The notes under the pieces: model-generated
Seen by the model: only the letters and a program-made list of their open reading frames with translations
The model's database searches: none
What the model was told of the DNA's origin: nothing
Part shown: piece by piece, positions 17,808 to 26,187 of the stretch
Layout: every line of letters begins with the position of its first letter
How positions within the stretch are numbered: position 1 is the first letter of the stretch
Origin: Parvimonas micra
Lineage (GTDB): Bacteria; Bacillota; Clostridia; Tissierellales; Peptoniphilaceae
NCBI RefSeq assembly: GCF_900637905.1
Contig: NZ_LR134472.1
Coordinates: 1,488,001 to 1,552,000 of the forward strand
Length of the DNA: 64,000 nt
Direction of reading: 5' to 3'
Made by a program: the position numbers and the translations under genes

Positions 17808-19187
17808 TTGAAACTTGAAATTTTTCAATTTTTAGAAAAATCAATAGAACATATGGATAAGAATATGGATTTTATTTCTAATTCTTCTGAATCATTAAAA
17901 AAGTTCTTTAACGATATTTTTTTGAATTGTGATTTTTTTATAAACACAACCGCAAGAATAAAAAGCGAGGATAGTATCAGAGAAAAATTGTTAAGAAATA
18001 ATTATTATTATAAATATCCTAATTATAAGACTGCAATCGAAAATCTTCCAGATCTAATAGGTATTAGAGTTGAATGTAGATTTATTGATGATGAAAAGAA
18101 AATTTTTGATGAAATTTCCAAAAATTTTACTGTTGAATTAAAAGATGGTTTTTATAGGAGTGAACTAAATTCAAATATAGAATTAAAACTTAGTGAAAAG
18201 CAACCTACAGTTCAGAAAAACGGTTTTGAAATATATAAAATTGATGGTAGATATGTAGTTGAGGGTGATTATTTTGTAAATTTTGAATTGCAAATAAAGT
18301 CTTTGGTAAATATATTTTGGGGAGAAATTGATCACAGAGTATTGTATAAAAATTTTAATTATATGATAACAGAAGATTTTATTCGATCTATAATGTTTTC
18401 TATTAAAGCTAATTTATCGATGATAGATAATCAACTTCAAAGTGTTTATAATCATTTAAAAAATGTAGAAAACAAGAATAATTATGATTCTTCAAAGATA
18501 CATTTAAAAACTATTGTTTCAAAGATGGTTCATGATTTGTATTCTGTTAAAATTAAAGAAAGCACAGGATTCGTTGTTGATTTCAAAGATTGTGCAAATA
18601 TTATTGTAGATTATATTTTTTCAAAAAACAAATTTCATAATTCTATGCGCTACGAGGATTATTTTGTTAGATTTTTAAATAGGCTTAGTGGAGCAAACAA
18701 TAGAACCATTGTTATTGGAGAAACTTTTGAAATTTGTGATACAATTGAATTTAAAAATGATTTGTGTAAAAAATTTGGATTAGGACTTTTAGAACTGGTA
18801 AATAAGGATTTTAAATGGAATTTGATTTTTTCCGTTATTCAAGATATTGAAGAAAATGACTTTTGTGAAGAATTTGTTTTGTTTTCAGAATTTATTGTAT
18901 TCGCAGTTGTTAAGAGAGTGAAACGTGCTGTTGATGAATTAAATATTTCAGATGAAGATAAGTTTAAATTGAAATGGGATATTTCTTATGTGGTTATGGA
19001 ATTTATTTGTAATTCATATGCACCTAGTTTAATTACTTTTAAGAGTATGAAAGAAATTGAGAATAAAATTAGAAATTTCTTAAAAAATGTAGAACAACCT
19101 GAAGAAATATTAGCTTTAAATTATGAAGAACTATATAAGTCTTTGGAAAATAATTTTGTTATAAAAGAAATGGATGAATTTGAATAA
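17808..19187 (+). CDS. Divergent RelA/SpoT-domain protein
   Basis: Related to (p)ppGpp synthetases, but longer (459 residues) than small alarmone synthetases (about 210-260) and lacking the HD, TGS and ACT domains of long Rel proteins. Visible ATP-site residues are Arg50, Lys52, Ser56 and Lys60 (RIKSEDSIREK), the metal Asp82 and Arg87 (DLIGIR), and ELQIKS followed by FWGEIDHRVLYK. The GTP loop, normally NGYRSxH, reads NGFEIYK, so the Tyr and His are changed. The remaining 250 residues are helical and unassigned. TTG 17808 follows GGAGG; an earlier GTG at 17790 is part of the leader. It overlaps the next gene by one base. Confidence 0.7.
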   Translation: MKLEIFQFLEKSIEHMDKNMDFISNSSESLKKFFNDIFLNCDFFINTTARIKSEDSIREKLLRNNYYYKYPNYKTAIENLPDLIGIRVECRFIDDEKKIFDEISKNFTVELKDGFYRSELNSNIELKLSEKQPTVQKNGFEIYKIDGRYVVEGDYFVNFELQIKSLVNIFWGEIDHRVLYKNFNYMITEDFIRSIMFSIKANLSMIDNQLQSVYNHLKNVENKNNYDSSKIHLKTIVSKMVHDLYSVKIKESTGFVVDFKDCANIIVDYIFSKNKFHNSMRYEDYFVRFLNRLSGANNRTIVIGETFEICDTIEFKNDLCKKFGLGLLELVNKDFKWNLIFSVIQDIEENDFCEEFVLFSEFIVFAVVKRVKRAVDELNISDEDKFKLKWDISYVVMEFICNSYAPSLITFKSMKEIENKIRNFLKNVEQPEEILALNYEELYKSLENNFVIKEMDEFE

Positions 19188-20410
19188 TGATAGGAATAGA
19201 TATTTGTAGTATTTCAAGATTTTCAAATATGAAAAATTTGGACAAGTTTTTAAAAAGATATTTTACAAATGAAGAGATTGACTATATTTTAAAGACGGGA
19301 AATAGAGATGAAACCATAGCAGGTATTTTTTCCTTAAAAGAAGCCTTTGTAAAGGCAATTGGCACTGGATTTGGAAACATTTCACCTATTGATGTAGAAA
19401 TTATACATAATTTTTCCGGAAAACCTGATTTAATTATTCATAATGAAATTATAAAAAAAATTGAAGATTTATCTTGTTCTGTTTCCCATGATTCTGATTA
19501 TGCCATTGCAGTAGTAGATGTTAAATTTTTAAATATATCAATAAATACCAAAAATGCCTTAGAATGTAAAAATCTCATATTAAATAGAAAAGATGATGGA
19601 CATAAAGGTGATTTTGGAAAAGTCGGAATAATTGGTGGAAGTATTGGAATGTGTGGAAGTGTTGATTTATGTGCAAAGGCTTCACTTAGAACAGGAAGTG
19701 GATTGGTTTATAATATTTGTCCTAATTCTATTTCAGATATTTTACAAATAAAAGCTGTTGAAAATATTGTTTTACCAATTTCTGATGACAATAAAGGTTG
19801 TTTTACTTTTAGATATATTGACGAAATAATTGATAAAATAAGTAATTTGGATGCTATAGCTATTGGATGCGGATTAGGAAGAAATGAAGAAAATGCAAAA
19901 ATTTTAGAAATGATTGTAAAAAATTTTAAAAAACCTATAGTTATAGATGCTGATGCTATATTTTTCTTAAGAAATATTAAAGCAGAGATTTTAAATAGAA
20001 ACAATATTGTAATAACTCCTCATGAAGTAGAATTTTCAAGGTTTTCATCTTATGATTTAAAAAATATTAAAGAAAATAGATTGGAAGTTGTAAATAAATT
20101 TTTTGAAAAAAATTTAAACTACACTCTTGTTCTAAAAGGTAAAAATACTATAGTTAAGTCTGACGAAGAAATATATATAAATAATACTGGAAATTCAGGT
20201 ATGGCAACAGCAGGAAGTGGAGACTGCCTAACAGGAATTATTTTATCTTTGCTTGGTCAAGGTCTTAGTGCTTTTAATTCCGCAAAGCTTGGGGTCTTTA
20301 TTCATGGTTTGGCTGGAGATTTTGCCAAAGAAGAATTAGGTGAAGATTCTTTAGTAGCATCAGATATAATTAAATTTTTACCAAAGGCAATTAAATATAT
20401 TAGGGAGTGA
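19187..20410 (+). CDS. Fused holo-ACP synthase and NAD(P)HX dehydratase
   Basis: One 407-residue chain joining two enzymes. Residues 1-113 are AcpS, which attaches phosphopantetheine to acyl carrier protein (MIGIDICSISRF; FSLKEAFVKAIGTGF with the metal Glu; SVSHDSDYAIAV). Residues about 120-407 are the C-terminal YjeF/NnrD kinase-like domain that repairs hydrated NAD(P)H using ADP (KVGIIGGSIGMCGSVDL; DADAIFFL; TPHEVEFSRF; MATAGSGDCLTGI). The NnrE epimerase domain is absent. No stop or frameshift lies between the parts. Start ATG 19187 overlaps the upstream stop (AATGA). alr follows 4 bp later; acpS, nnr and alr are often neighbours, so this is a fusion of adjacent genes. Confidence 0.9.
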   Translation: MIGIDICSISRFSNMKNLDKFLKRYFTNEEIDYILKTGNRDETIAGIFSLKEAFVKAIGTGFGNISPIDVEIIHNFSGKPDLIIHNEIIKKIEDLSCSVSHDSDYAIAVVDVKFLNISINTKNALECKNLILNRKDDGHKGDFGKVGIIGGSIGMCGSVDLCAKASLRTGSGLVYNICPNSISDILQIKAVENIVLPISDDNKGCFTFRYIDEIIDKISNLDAIAIGCGLGRNEENAKILEMIVKNFKKPIVIDADAIFFLRNIKAEILNRNNIVITPHEVEFSRFSSYDLKNIKENRLEVVNKFFEKNLNYTLVLKGKNTIVKSDEEIYINNTGNSGMATAGSGDCLTGIILSLLGQGLSAFNSAKLGVFIHGLAGDFAKEELGEDSLVASDIIKFLPKAIKYIRE

Positions 20411-20414
20411 TATT

Positions 20415-21596
20415 ATGTATGAAAATCAATCTTTGATTTTTGTTAATTTAGATAAATTAAAAAATAATTTTTTAAAAATAAAAGAAAAATGTAATGGAGC
20501 AAAAGTAGGAATAGTTTTAAAAGCAAATGCGTATGGGCTTGGTGCTTGTACTGTCGCTGAATTTTTGCAAAAACAAGGAGCAGATTATTTTTGTGTTGCA
20601 AACTTTTCAGAGGCTATGGAGCTTAGAAAAAAGAAAATAAAATTACCTATTTTAATTTTAGGTTATGTTCCAAATGCATTATTTGAAAAGTTAATAAAGA
20701 ATAATGTAGATTTAACAGTATATAATATAGAAATGATAAGAGAGTTAAATGAAATTTCAGCGAAATGTAGAAAAAAATGTAAAATACACATCAAAATAGA
20801 TACTGGAATGAATAGACTTGGTTTTTTAATTGATGATAAATTAAAAGATTATTTAAAAGAAATTTATTCTATGAAGCATATTATTGTAAAGGGAATGTTC
20901 TCACATTTATGCGTTTCTGATATTGATGATTTTTCATTTACAAAATTACAAGTTGAAAGATTTGAAAAAGTTAAACATATTTTAGAAGAAGAAAATCTAA
21001 AAATACCAATGTTACATATTGCTAATGATGGCGGAGCATTGCTTCATGATTATTATTATGATATGGTTAGAGTTGGAATTGGAATATATGGTCACTACCC
21101 TTCAGAATATGTAAAAGATAATTCTAAAATGAAAATGGATACTGTTGTGAGTTTTGTTAGTACAGTGAGTAATATAAAATATATTCATAAGGGTGATACG
21201 GTTGGATATGGTAGGACTTTTTGTGCAGATAGAACTATCAAAGTTGCTACCATTTCAATAGGATATGCAGATGGATACCCTTACGAATTAAGCAATAAAG
21301 GGTATGTTATGATAAATAATAAAAAGGCTAAGATTTTAGGAAAAGTTTGTATGGATCAAACTATGATAGATATTTCTGATATTGATGATGTAAAAATAGG
21401 AGATACAGCCTTACTTTATGGAGAATACAAAGATATGAAGCTTGATATTTTTGAGATTGCAAAAATTGCGAATACAAATGTCTATGACTTAATTTGTAGA
21501 ATAAACATGAGAATTCCGAGGGTCTATCTCGAGGGGAATAAAGTAGTAAGAGTAGTAGATTATCTATCAACCGAAAAAAACTATTATGAATTATAA
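20415..21596 (+). CDS. alr: Alanine racemase
   Basis: PLP enzyme making D-alanine for peptidoglycan. It has 393 residues. The PLP lysine is Lys36 in VLKANAYGLG; the second catalytic residue is the Tyr of DTVGYGRTF; KIDTGMNRLGF and SIGYADGYP are conserved. ATG with GGGAG upstream. Last gene of the operon, ending at a strong terminator that also separates it from convergent rodA. Confidence 0.96.
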   Translation: MYENQSLIFVNLDKLKNNFLKIKEKCNGAKVGIVLKANAYGLGACTVAEFLQKQGADYFCVANFSEAMELRKKKIKLPILILGYVPNALFEKLIKNNVDLTVYNIEMIRELNEISAKCRKKCKIHIKIDTGMNRLGFLIDDKLKDYLKEIYSMKHIIVKGMFSHLCVSDIDDFSFTKLQVERFEKVKHILEEENLKIPMLHIANDGGALLHDYYYDMVRVGIGIYGHYPSEYVKDNSKMKMDTVVSFVSTVSNIKYIHKGDTVGYGRTFCADRTIKVATISIGYADGYPYELSNKGYVMINNKKAKILGKVCMDQTMIDISDIDDVKIGDTALLYGEYKDMKLDIFEIAKIANTNVYDLICRINMRIPRVYLEGNKVVRVVDYLSTEKNYYEL

Positions 21597-21627
21597 AAAC
21601 TCGGTGCAAAAATGCATCGAGTTTTTA
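21596..21627 (+). terminator. Terminator of alr operon
   Basis: AAAACTCGGTGC, short A-rich loop, GCATCGAGTTTTT. The reverse strand also has hairpin plus T, but rodA ends 50 bp away, so the main client is alr. Confidence 0.85.
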
Positions 21628-21678
21628 TGTTCATTAATTCAGAATAGTTTAATATAAAAAATAAAAATTAAATATGTT

Positions 21679-22779
21679 TTACATAAAATCAAGTGGAGTT
21701 TTTTCACAAGATATAGATAATACTATTCCCATTGCTATTAAATTTACTAATTGAAAAGTTCCACCATAACTTAAAAACGGAAGTGGAATGCCTGTTATTG
21801 GCATTAGTCCTATTGTCATTCCTATATTTTCAAATATATGTGCTAAAAACATTGCACATATTCCAATAATTAACATTTGATTGAATTTATTTGCTGTCTT
21901 TTTAGAAAGTTTAACAAATCTATACAACATAATTGTATATAATCCGATTAAAATTGTTCCACCAACGAATCCCATTTCTTCAACAAAAACCGGAAAAATA
22001 TAATCTGTTTGTTTTTCAGGTATAAAATTAAATTGATTTTGAGGACCTTTAAACAGTCCTCTTCCTATAAATTTTCCTGAACCTGCAGCTATTTTTCCTT
22101 GAACCGCTTGATAACCTGTATTTGTAATATCTCTTTCAGGATGTAAAAAGTTTAAAATTCTATTTTTTTGGTATGGTGATAAACTAAAATAAAAAGCAGG
22201 CAAACTTGCTACTGCAGCGAGTAATGTATAAACTACGAGTCTTAGACTTATTCCTGCTACAAATAGCATTGACCCAATTACCAATATAAAAACAAATGCA
22301 GTTCCAAAGTCTGGTTGCATTAGAACTAATCCAACCGGAATAAAAGCAAATATTAGAACTTTTATTAGAGTTTTCGGCTCGTTTAATTTAGCACTATTTT
22401 TTTCAATAACTGTAGCTAAACAAATAATCATCCCAAGTTTTACAAATTCTGATGGTTGAAAAGAAATAGGACCGAATTTAATCCAACTTCTTGCTCCTAC
22501 GGAATCTCCTGTACCAATTATAAGTACTAATATTAATAGTGCTATTGAAACTATATAAATCGGTAAATATAGTCTTTTTAAAAATTTTATATTTACTGCA
22601 ATTAATATAAACATTAAGACGAAACCTAAAATTGTAGCAACTATTTGCGACAACATAAAATTCCTCTTTAAACTTATTGTTGCACTATATAAATTTACTA
22701 ATCCTATTAGTATTATTAAAATCAACGATATCAGTATAAATAAATCTATTTTATATAAATTCTTATTTTTAAAAAACAT
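21679..22779 (-). CDS. rodA: SEDS peptidoglycan glycosyltransferase RodA
   Basis: Polytopic membrane enzyme that polymerises lipid II. It has 366 residues with about ten membrane segments. SEDS motifs are visible: GARSWIKFGPISFQPSEFVKLG, the QPDFGTAFVF loop, and the C-terminal NIGMTIGLMPITGIPLPFLSYGGT. RodA rather than FtsW is favoured by the opening YKIDLFILISLILIILIGLVNLYSAT; the cell shape implied is uncertain because cocci also carry RodA. The start is the ATG at 22779 after GAGGTGAT, not the GTG inside that box at 22788. Single-gene unit with its own promoter. Confidence 0.92.
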   Translation of the reverse strand: MFFKNKNLYKIDLFILISLILIILIGLVNLYSATISLKRNFMLSQIVATILGFVLMFILIAVNIKFLKRLYLPIYIVSIALLILVLIIGTGDSVGARSWIKFGPISFQPSEFVKLGMIICLATVIEKNSAKLNEPKTLIKVLIFAFIPVGLVLMQPDFGTAFVFILVIGSMLFVAGISLRLVVYTLLAAVASLPAFYFSLSPYQKNRILNFLHPERDITNTGYQAVQGKIAAGSGKFIGRGLFKGPQNQFNFIPEKQTDYIFPVFVEEMGFVGGTILIGLYTIMLYRFVKLSKKTANKFNQMLIIGICAMFLAHIFENIGMTIGLMPITGIPLPFLSYGGTFQLVNLIAMGIVLSISCEKTPLDFM

Positions 22780-22802
22780 ATTAATCACCTCATGATGTAT
22801 AT

Positions 22803-22831
22803 ATTATATTAGAAAATCTTTAAATATGCAA
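22803..22831 (-). promoter_or_regulatory. Promoter of rodA
   Basis: On the minus strand: TTGCAT, 17 bp, TATAAT, 24 bp upstream of the rodA ATG. Confidence 0.7.
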
Positions 22832-22904
22832 ATAAAAAGTTAAAAAATGTTAATAATTATTTTTGATTGGGTATATACCAATTATTAAAGGTTAGGAGAA
22901 AAAT

Positions 22905-23306
22905 ATGGACTTTGAGTACGTTAAGGTTATTAAAAGTGATTTGGATGATATTGATGAAGCAGTTTCCTTTATTTTGGGGAAATTGTCAAGTGTTATTAGA
23001 GATGAAGAATTAATGTTTAATATCCGAATAGTTATAAATGAAATAGTTATAAATAGTTATGAACATGGAAATAAATGTAACAAAGAAAAGGGTATAAACT
23101 TAAAAGTCTGTGTTAATATGGACTGTATACATATAAATGTTAAAGATGAGGGAGATGGAATAAATTACATATTTAATGAAAATAAAGATATTAATACGAC
23201 CACTTCAGGTCGTGGACTTAGAATTGTTAAACATTTAGTTGATGAACTTGAAATAAATAATAATGAAATCAGTGCAAAAATAAAATGTGAAACGGATGAC
23301 GTTTAG
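22905..23306 (+). CDS. RsbW/SpoIIAB-like ATP-binding protein
   Basis: HATPase_c protein of the anti-sigma factor serine kinase type, 133 residues. N-box NEIVINSYEHGNK, G1 box DEGDGI and G2 box SGRGLRIVKHLVDEL are all present. Such proteins bind sigma factors and phosphorylate STAS-domain antagonists, but no STAS or sigma gene is adjacent: the neighbours are rodA and floA. It is its own unit with AGGAG before ATG 22905 and a terminator at the end. Partner unknown. Confidence 0.8.
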   Translation: MDFEYVKVIKSDLDDIDEAVSFILGKLSSVIRDEELMFNIRIVINEIVINSYEHGNKCNKEKGINLKVCVNMDCIHINVKDEGDGINYIFNENKDINTTTSGRGLRIVKHLVDELEINNNEISAKIKCETDDV

Positions 23307-23338
23307 AAATCAATTTTATAAATTGGTTTCTTTTTTTA
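23306..23338 (+). terminator. Terminator after RsbW-like gene
   Basis: GAAATCAATTT, short loop, AATTGGTTTC and seven T, starting at the stop codon. Confidence 0.8.
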
Positions 23339-23366
23339 TTGAATTTTTTATAAAAAGTGATATAAT
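23339..23366 (+). promoter_or_regulatory. Promoter of floA
   Basis: TTGAAT, 16 bp, TATAAT; 45 bp before the floA ATG. Confidence 0.6.
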
Positions 23367-23410
23367 ATAATCATACACGGAAGTGTAAATAAATTATGGA
23401 GGACTTAATT

Positions 23411-24394
23411 ATGAAGATGTTACCACAAACAATTATGAAAGTGTTACCAACAACTAATAGCATTATTGTTATTTTAATAGTGGTTTTGGTGTTTGGATTC
23501 TTTTATTTTGTTCCCGTAGGACTTTGGATTACGGCTTTATTCAGTGGAGTTAAAGTTAAAATTTCGAACCTTATTGGAATGAAACTTAGAAGAGTTAGAG
23601 CGTCAAAAATTATCTATCCATTGATTAAAGCAACAAAGGCTAATGTTAAAATTAACATTTCAGAATTAGAAGCACATTATTTGGCAGGAGGTAATGTAAA
23701 TAATGTTGTTGATGCTTTGATTGCAGCTCAAAAGGCTAATATTGAATTGACTTTTGAAATGGCAACAGCAATTGACCTTGCCGGACGTGATGTGTTGGAA
23801 GCCGTTCAAGTCAGTGTAAATCCTAAAGTTATCAATACTCCAAAAATTGCAGCAGTTGCAATGAATGGTATTGAAGTGATAGTTATAGCAAAAGTTACTG
23901 TTAGGGCTGATATTTCAAGACTTATAGGTGGAGCTGGAGAAGAAACTATCATAGCGAGAGTTGGAGAAGGTATAGTTACTACTGTAGGTAGTGCAGAAAG
24001 GCACAGTTTAGTGCTTGAAAATCCTGATGCTATTTCAGAAACTGTTTTGAAAAAAGGATTGGATTTAGGAACAGCATTTGAAATTTTATCTATTGATATT
24101 GCAGATGTGGATATTGGTAGAAATATAGGTGCTCAATTGCAAGCAGATCAAGCTGAAGCTGACAAGAAAATAGCACAAGCCAAAGCAGAAGAAAGACGTG
24201 CAATGGCTGTTGCAGTTGAACAAGAAAATAAAGCTAAGATTGAAGAAATGAAGGCGAAAGTTGTTGAATCAGAAAGTAAAATTCCACTTGCTATTGCAAA
24301 AGCATTTGAAGAAGGAAATATTTCTGTATTTGAATATGAAAAGTTAAAGAATTTAAAATCTGATACTAAAATGAGAGAATCACTTTCAGAATAG
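23411..24394 (+). CDS. floA: Flotillin-like protein FloA
   Basis: Membrane scaffold protein of functional membrane microdomains. It has 327 residues. An N-terminal hydrophobic hairpin (about 10-45) precedes an SPFH-type domain; [23 protein letters not shown] and the coiled-coil [25 protein letters not shown] are characteristic of YqfA/FloA. ATG 23411 sits 8 bp after GGAGG; the in-frame ATG at 23396 includes that box and is rejected. No NfeD gene is next to it. It is followed 12 bp later by the repeat protein, its probable partner. Confidence 0.93.
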   Translation: MKMLPQTIMKVLPTTNSIIVILIVVLVFGFFYFVPVGLWITALFSGVKVKISNLIGMKLRRVRASKIIYPLIKATKANVKINISELEAHYLAGGNVNNVVDALIAAQKANIELTFEMATAIDLAGRDVLEAVQVSVNPKVINTPKIAAVAMNGIEVIVIAKVTVRADISRLIGGAGEETIIARVGEGIVTTVGSAERHSLVLENPDAISETVLKKGLDLGTAFEILSIDIADVDIGRNIGAQLQADQAEADKKIAQAKAEERRAMAVAVEQENKAKIEEMKAKVVESESKIPLAIAKAFEEGNISVFEYEKLKNLKSDTKMRESLSE

Positions 24395-24406
24395 AGGTGA
24401 ATTTCT

Positions 24407-24916
24407 ATGAAAAAAGAAAAAGGCTTTTTGTCTTTTATTGATGATTTAAAATCTGAGATTAATAATATAAAGACTCAAATTGATGAAGTGGGAATTGATG
24501 AACGTAAAAGTAATCATGTAGAAACATCAAATAAGTCTAAAGCTAAGAAAAATAACAAGAATAAAAAAAATAAGAGTCATAAGAATAATAATTTCGAAGA
24601 TTATGAGAGCCCTGAAGGTACGAGTGTTATGACTTCTACTTTTGAAGGAAATACTCTAGAAAATTATTCTTATGAAGGTAAGACGGCTATGACAACTTCT
24701 ATTGAAGGTAAGAGTATTATGAATACTTCTATTGAAGGTCAAGGTCAGATGTATAATTCTCGAAAAACAGAAAGAGTTACATTGAGAAAAGATATTCAAT
24801 CTTTAGATGAATTGATAGAAAGAAAGACTAAAAAGTTTATTATAAAAGGTAAAGAAAGTCTATCAAAAGCTGTACTCTATTCAGAGATTATCGGAAAGCC
24901 TAAATCATTAAAATAA
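24407..24916 (+). CDS. FloA-linked protein with decapeptide repeats
   Basis: Unknown 169-residue soluble protein. Residues 1-35 look amphipathic (FLSFIDDLKSEINNIKTQI), 41-62 are a Lys/Asn-rich linker, and 70-119 are five consecutive ten-residue units all starting Glu-Gly: EGTSVMTSTF, EGNTLENYSY, EGKTAMTTSI, EGKSIMNTSI, EGQGQMYNSR. The C-terminus (120-169) is basic and helical, ending in SEIIGKPKSLK. No signal peptide. It sits 12 bp after floA with GAGGTGA upstream and is presumably co-transcribed, so a role with FloA microdomains is inferred. Confidence 0.75.
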   Translation: MKKEKGFLSFIDDLKSEINNIKTQIDEVGIDERKSNHVETSNKSKAKKNNKNKKNKSHKNNNFEDYESPEGTSVMTSTFEGNTLENYSYEGKTAMTTSIEGKSIMNTSIEGQGQMYNSRKTERVTLRKDIQSLDELIERKTKKFIIKGKESLSKAVLYSEIIGKPKSLK

Positions 24917-24980
24917 GAATTCCATCCTTTCATGATACTTCATCGAGTTGGAGTTTGGAAATCTTGCTATTTTGATAATT

Positions 24981-25012
24981 AAAAGAGGAGACTGTTCAAA
25001 GTCTCCTTTTTA
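24981..25012. terminator. Bidirectional terminator between floA operon and lipoprotein
   Basis: AAAAGAGGAGACT, loop GTTCAA, AGTCTCCTTTTT. It ends 3 bp from the stop of the convergent lipoprotein gene and reads as hairpin plus T-run on both strands. Confidence 0.8.
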
Positions 25013-25014
25013 AC

Positions 25015-25851
25015 TTAATCAATTTTTTCTAATGTTATATAATCTACTCCTGAAATTATTAATTTCATTTCATTTTCTAATTTTATTTCGTGTGATTCTT
25101 GTAGATTTAAAATTTTAACCTCATTATTTTTTGAAATAGTTTTTATAATTGTATCTTTTGTTGTATTTGATATTTTATAAGTTCCTTGTTTTAAATCGGT
25201 TTCTATACTAAAAATTCCACTTGGCAGATTTTTAAAGTCATCATATTTAATATTATCTTTAAAAATAATACCTATAATATTTCCATTAAATTCAACATTA
25301 GAATTTTCTAAAATCTTAATTCGCACATATCTAGGTTTTTCATTTTCTTTTAGAGTTTCTTCACAGATTATTCTTTTATCCACAGAATATTTGAAATTAC
25401 CCTTACCGGTTAGTTTTATTAAATAATTATCATAAGAAAATTCTTTTTTACTAAGTTCTGTTTTTGTGTTTTGATTTAATAACTTTTCTTCTACTTTTAC
25501 ATTTATTGAAGATTCATTTTTAAAATTTATATATTTTTTGCCATAAAAATTTTCTATTTCTTCAAGCTTTTCCAATATTTTTGTTTCAAATGCTATATCA
25601 TTAGATGAATTTTCTTTAAATTTATTATACTTTTCTAATATTTTATTAAATACTTTTTTGTCTTCGTCTGAAAAATCTCTATAAGGTTTTTCTAATACAG
25701 CTAATTCTTCTGTATTTAGGGAAAATTGAGAAGTTGAATTTTTTATCTCATTATTTACCTTATCAACATTTTTAGTGCCTGTTTTACTACATGATACTAG
25801 CATAAAAATTGAAAATAAAATCAAAATAAATCTTTTTTTTATACAAAACAT
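25015..25851 (-). CDS. Lipoprotein of unknown function
   Basis: Secreted lipid-anchored protein of 278 residues: KKR start, hydrophobic core, lipobox LVSC (Cys21). A Glu/Lys-rich helical stretch (about 50-110) precedes a beta-rich C-terminal half. The segment FSIETDLKQGTYKISN resembles the DIPAGTYK-type repeat found in several Gram-positive surface lipoproteins, but I cannot name the family. ATG with AAGGAG upstream and its own promoter at 25888. Confidence 0.75.
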   Translation of the reverse strand: MFCIKKRFILILFSIFMLVSCSKTGTKNVDKVNNEIKNSTSQFSLNTEELAVLEKPYRDFSDEDKKVFNKILEKYNKFKENSSNDIAFETKILEKLEEIENFYGKKYINFKNESSINVKVEEKLLNQNTKTELSKKEFSYDNYLIKLTGKGNFKYSVDKRIICEETLKENEKPRYVRIKILENSNVEFNGNIIGIIFKDNIKYDDFKNLPSGIFSIETDLKQGTYKISNTTKDTIIKTISKNNEVKILNLQESHEIKLENEMKLIISGVDYITLEKID

Positions 25852-25887
25852 ATTTAAACTCCTTATTTAGTAAGTATTCACATAAAT

Positions 25888-25915
25888 ATTATACTACATT
25901 TTGATTATATTTCAA
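25888..25915 (-). promoter_or_regulatory. Promoter of minus-strand lipoprotein gene
   Basis: Minus strand: TTGAAA, 16 bp, TATAAT, about 35 bp upstream of the ATG at 25851. Confidence 0.65.
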
Positions 25916-25961
25916 AATGTATCAGTAATTTTTTCTATATTATGCTTACATTAATTAAACT

Positions 25962-26122
25962 ATTATGATATAATTACTGTAGCTTTACGTCATATGATAA
26001 AGGTATAGTAATTTTATTATAATAACCTTAATTTTAGCAATCATAGAGAAATTATGGTATAATTACTGTAGTTTTATGGTGTATGATAAAGATATGGCAA
26101 TTTTATCATAATTGCCTTAATT
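25962..26122 (+). repeat. Tandem duplicated promoter-plus-hairpin block
   Basis: Two 72-bp copies (25962-26033 and 26051-26122), about 83% identical, in the 336-bp gap before the cvfB-like gene. Each begins with TATAATTACTGTAG, a -10-like box preceded by a plausible -35 (TTACAT or TTAGCA at 17-18 bp), and contains TATGATAAA paired with TTTATYATA. In copy 2 an alternative hairpin GGCAATT/AATTGCC (26096-26116) overlaps this pairing. A third TATAAT lies at about 26146. No ORF is in the gap. Confidence 0.7.
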
Positions 26123-26187
26123 AAGTTATTAAAAAGATTTAATTGTATAATAATTTTATAGTGAAAATTTGAGATAAAGGAGAAAAT

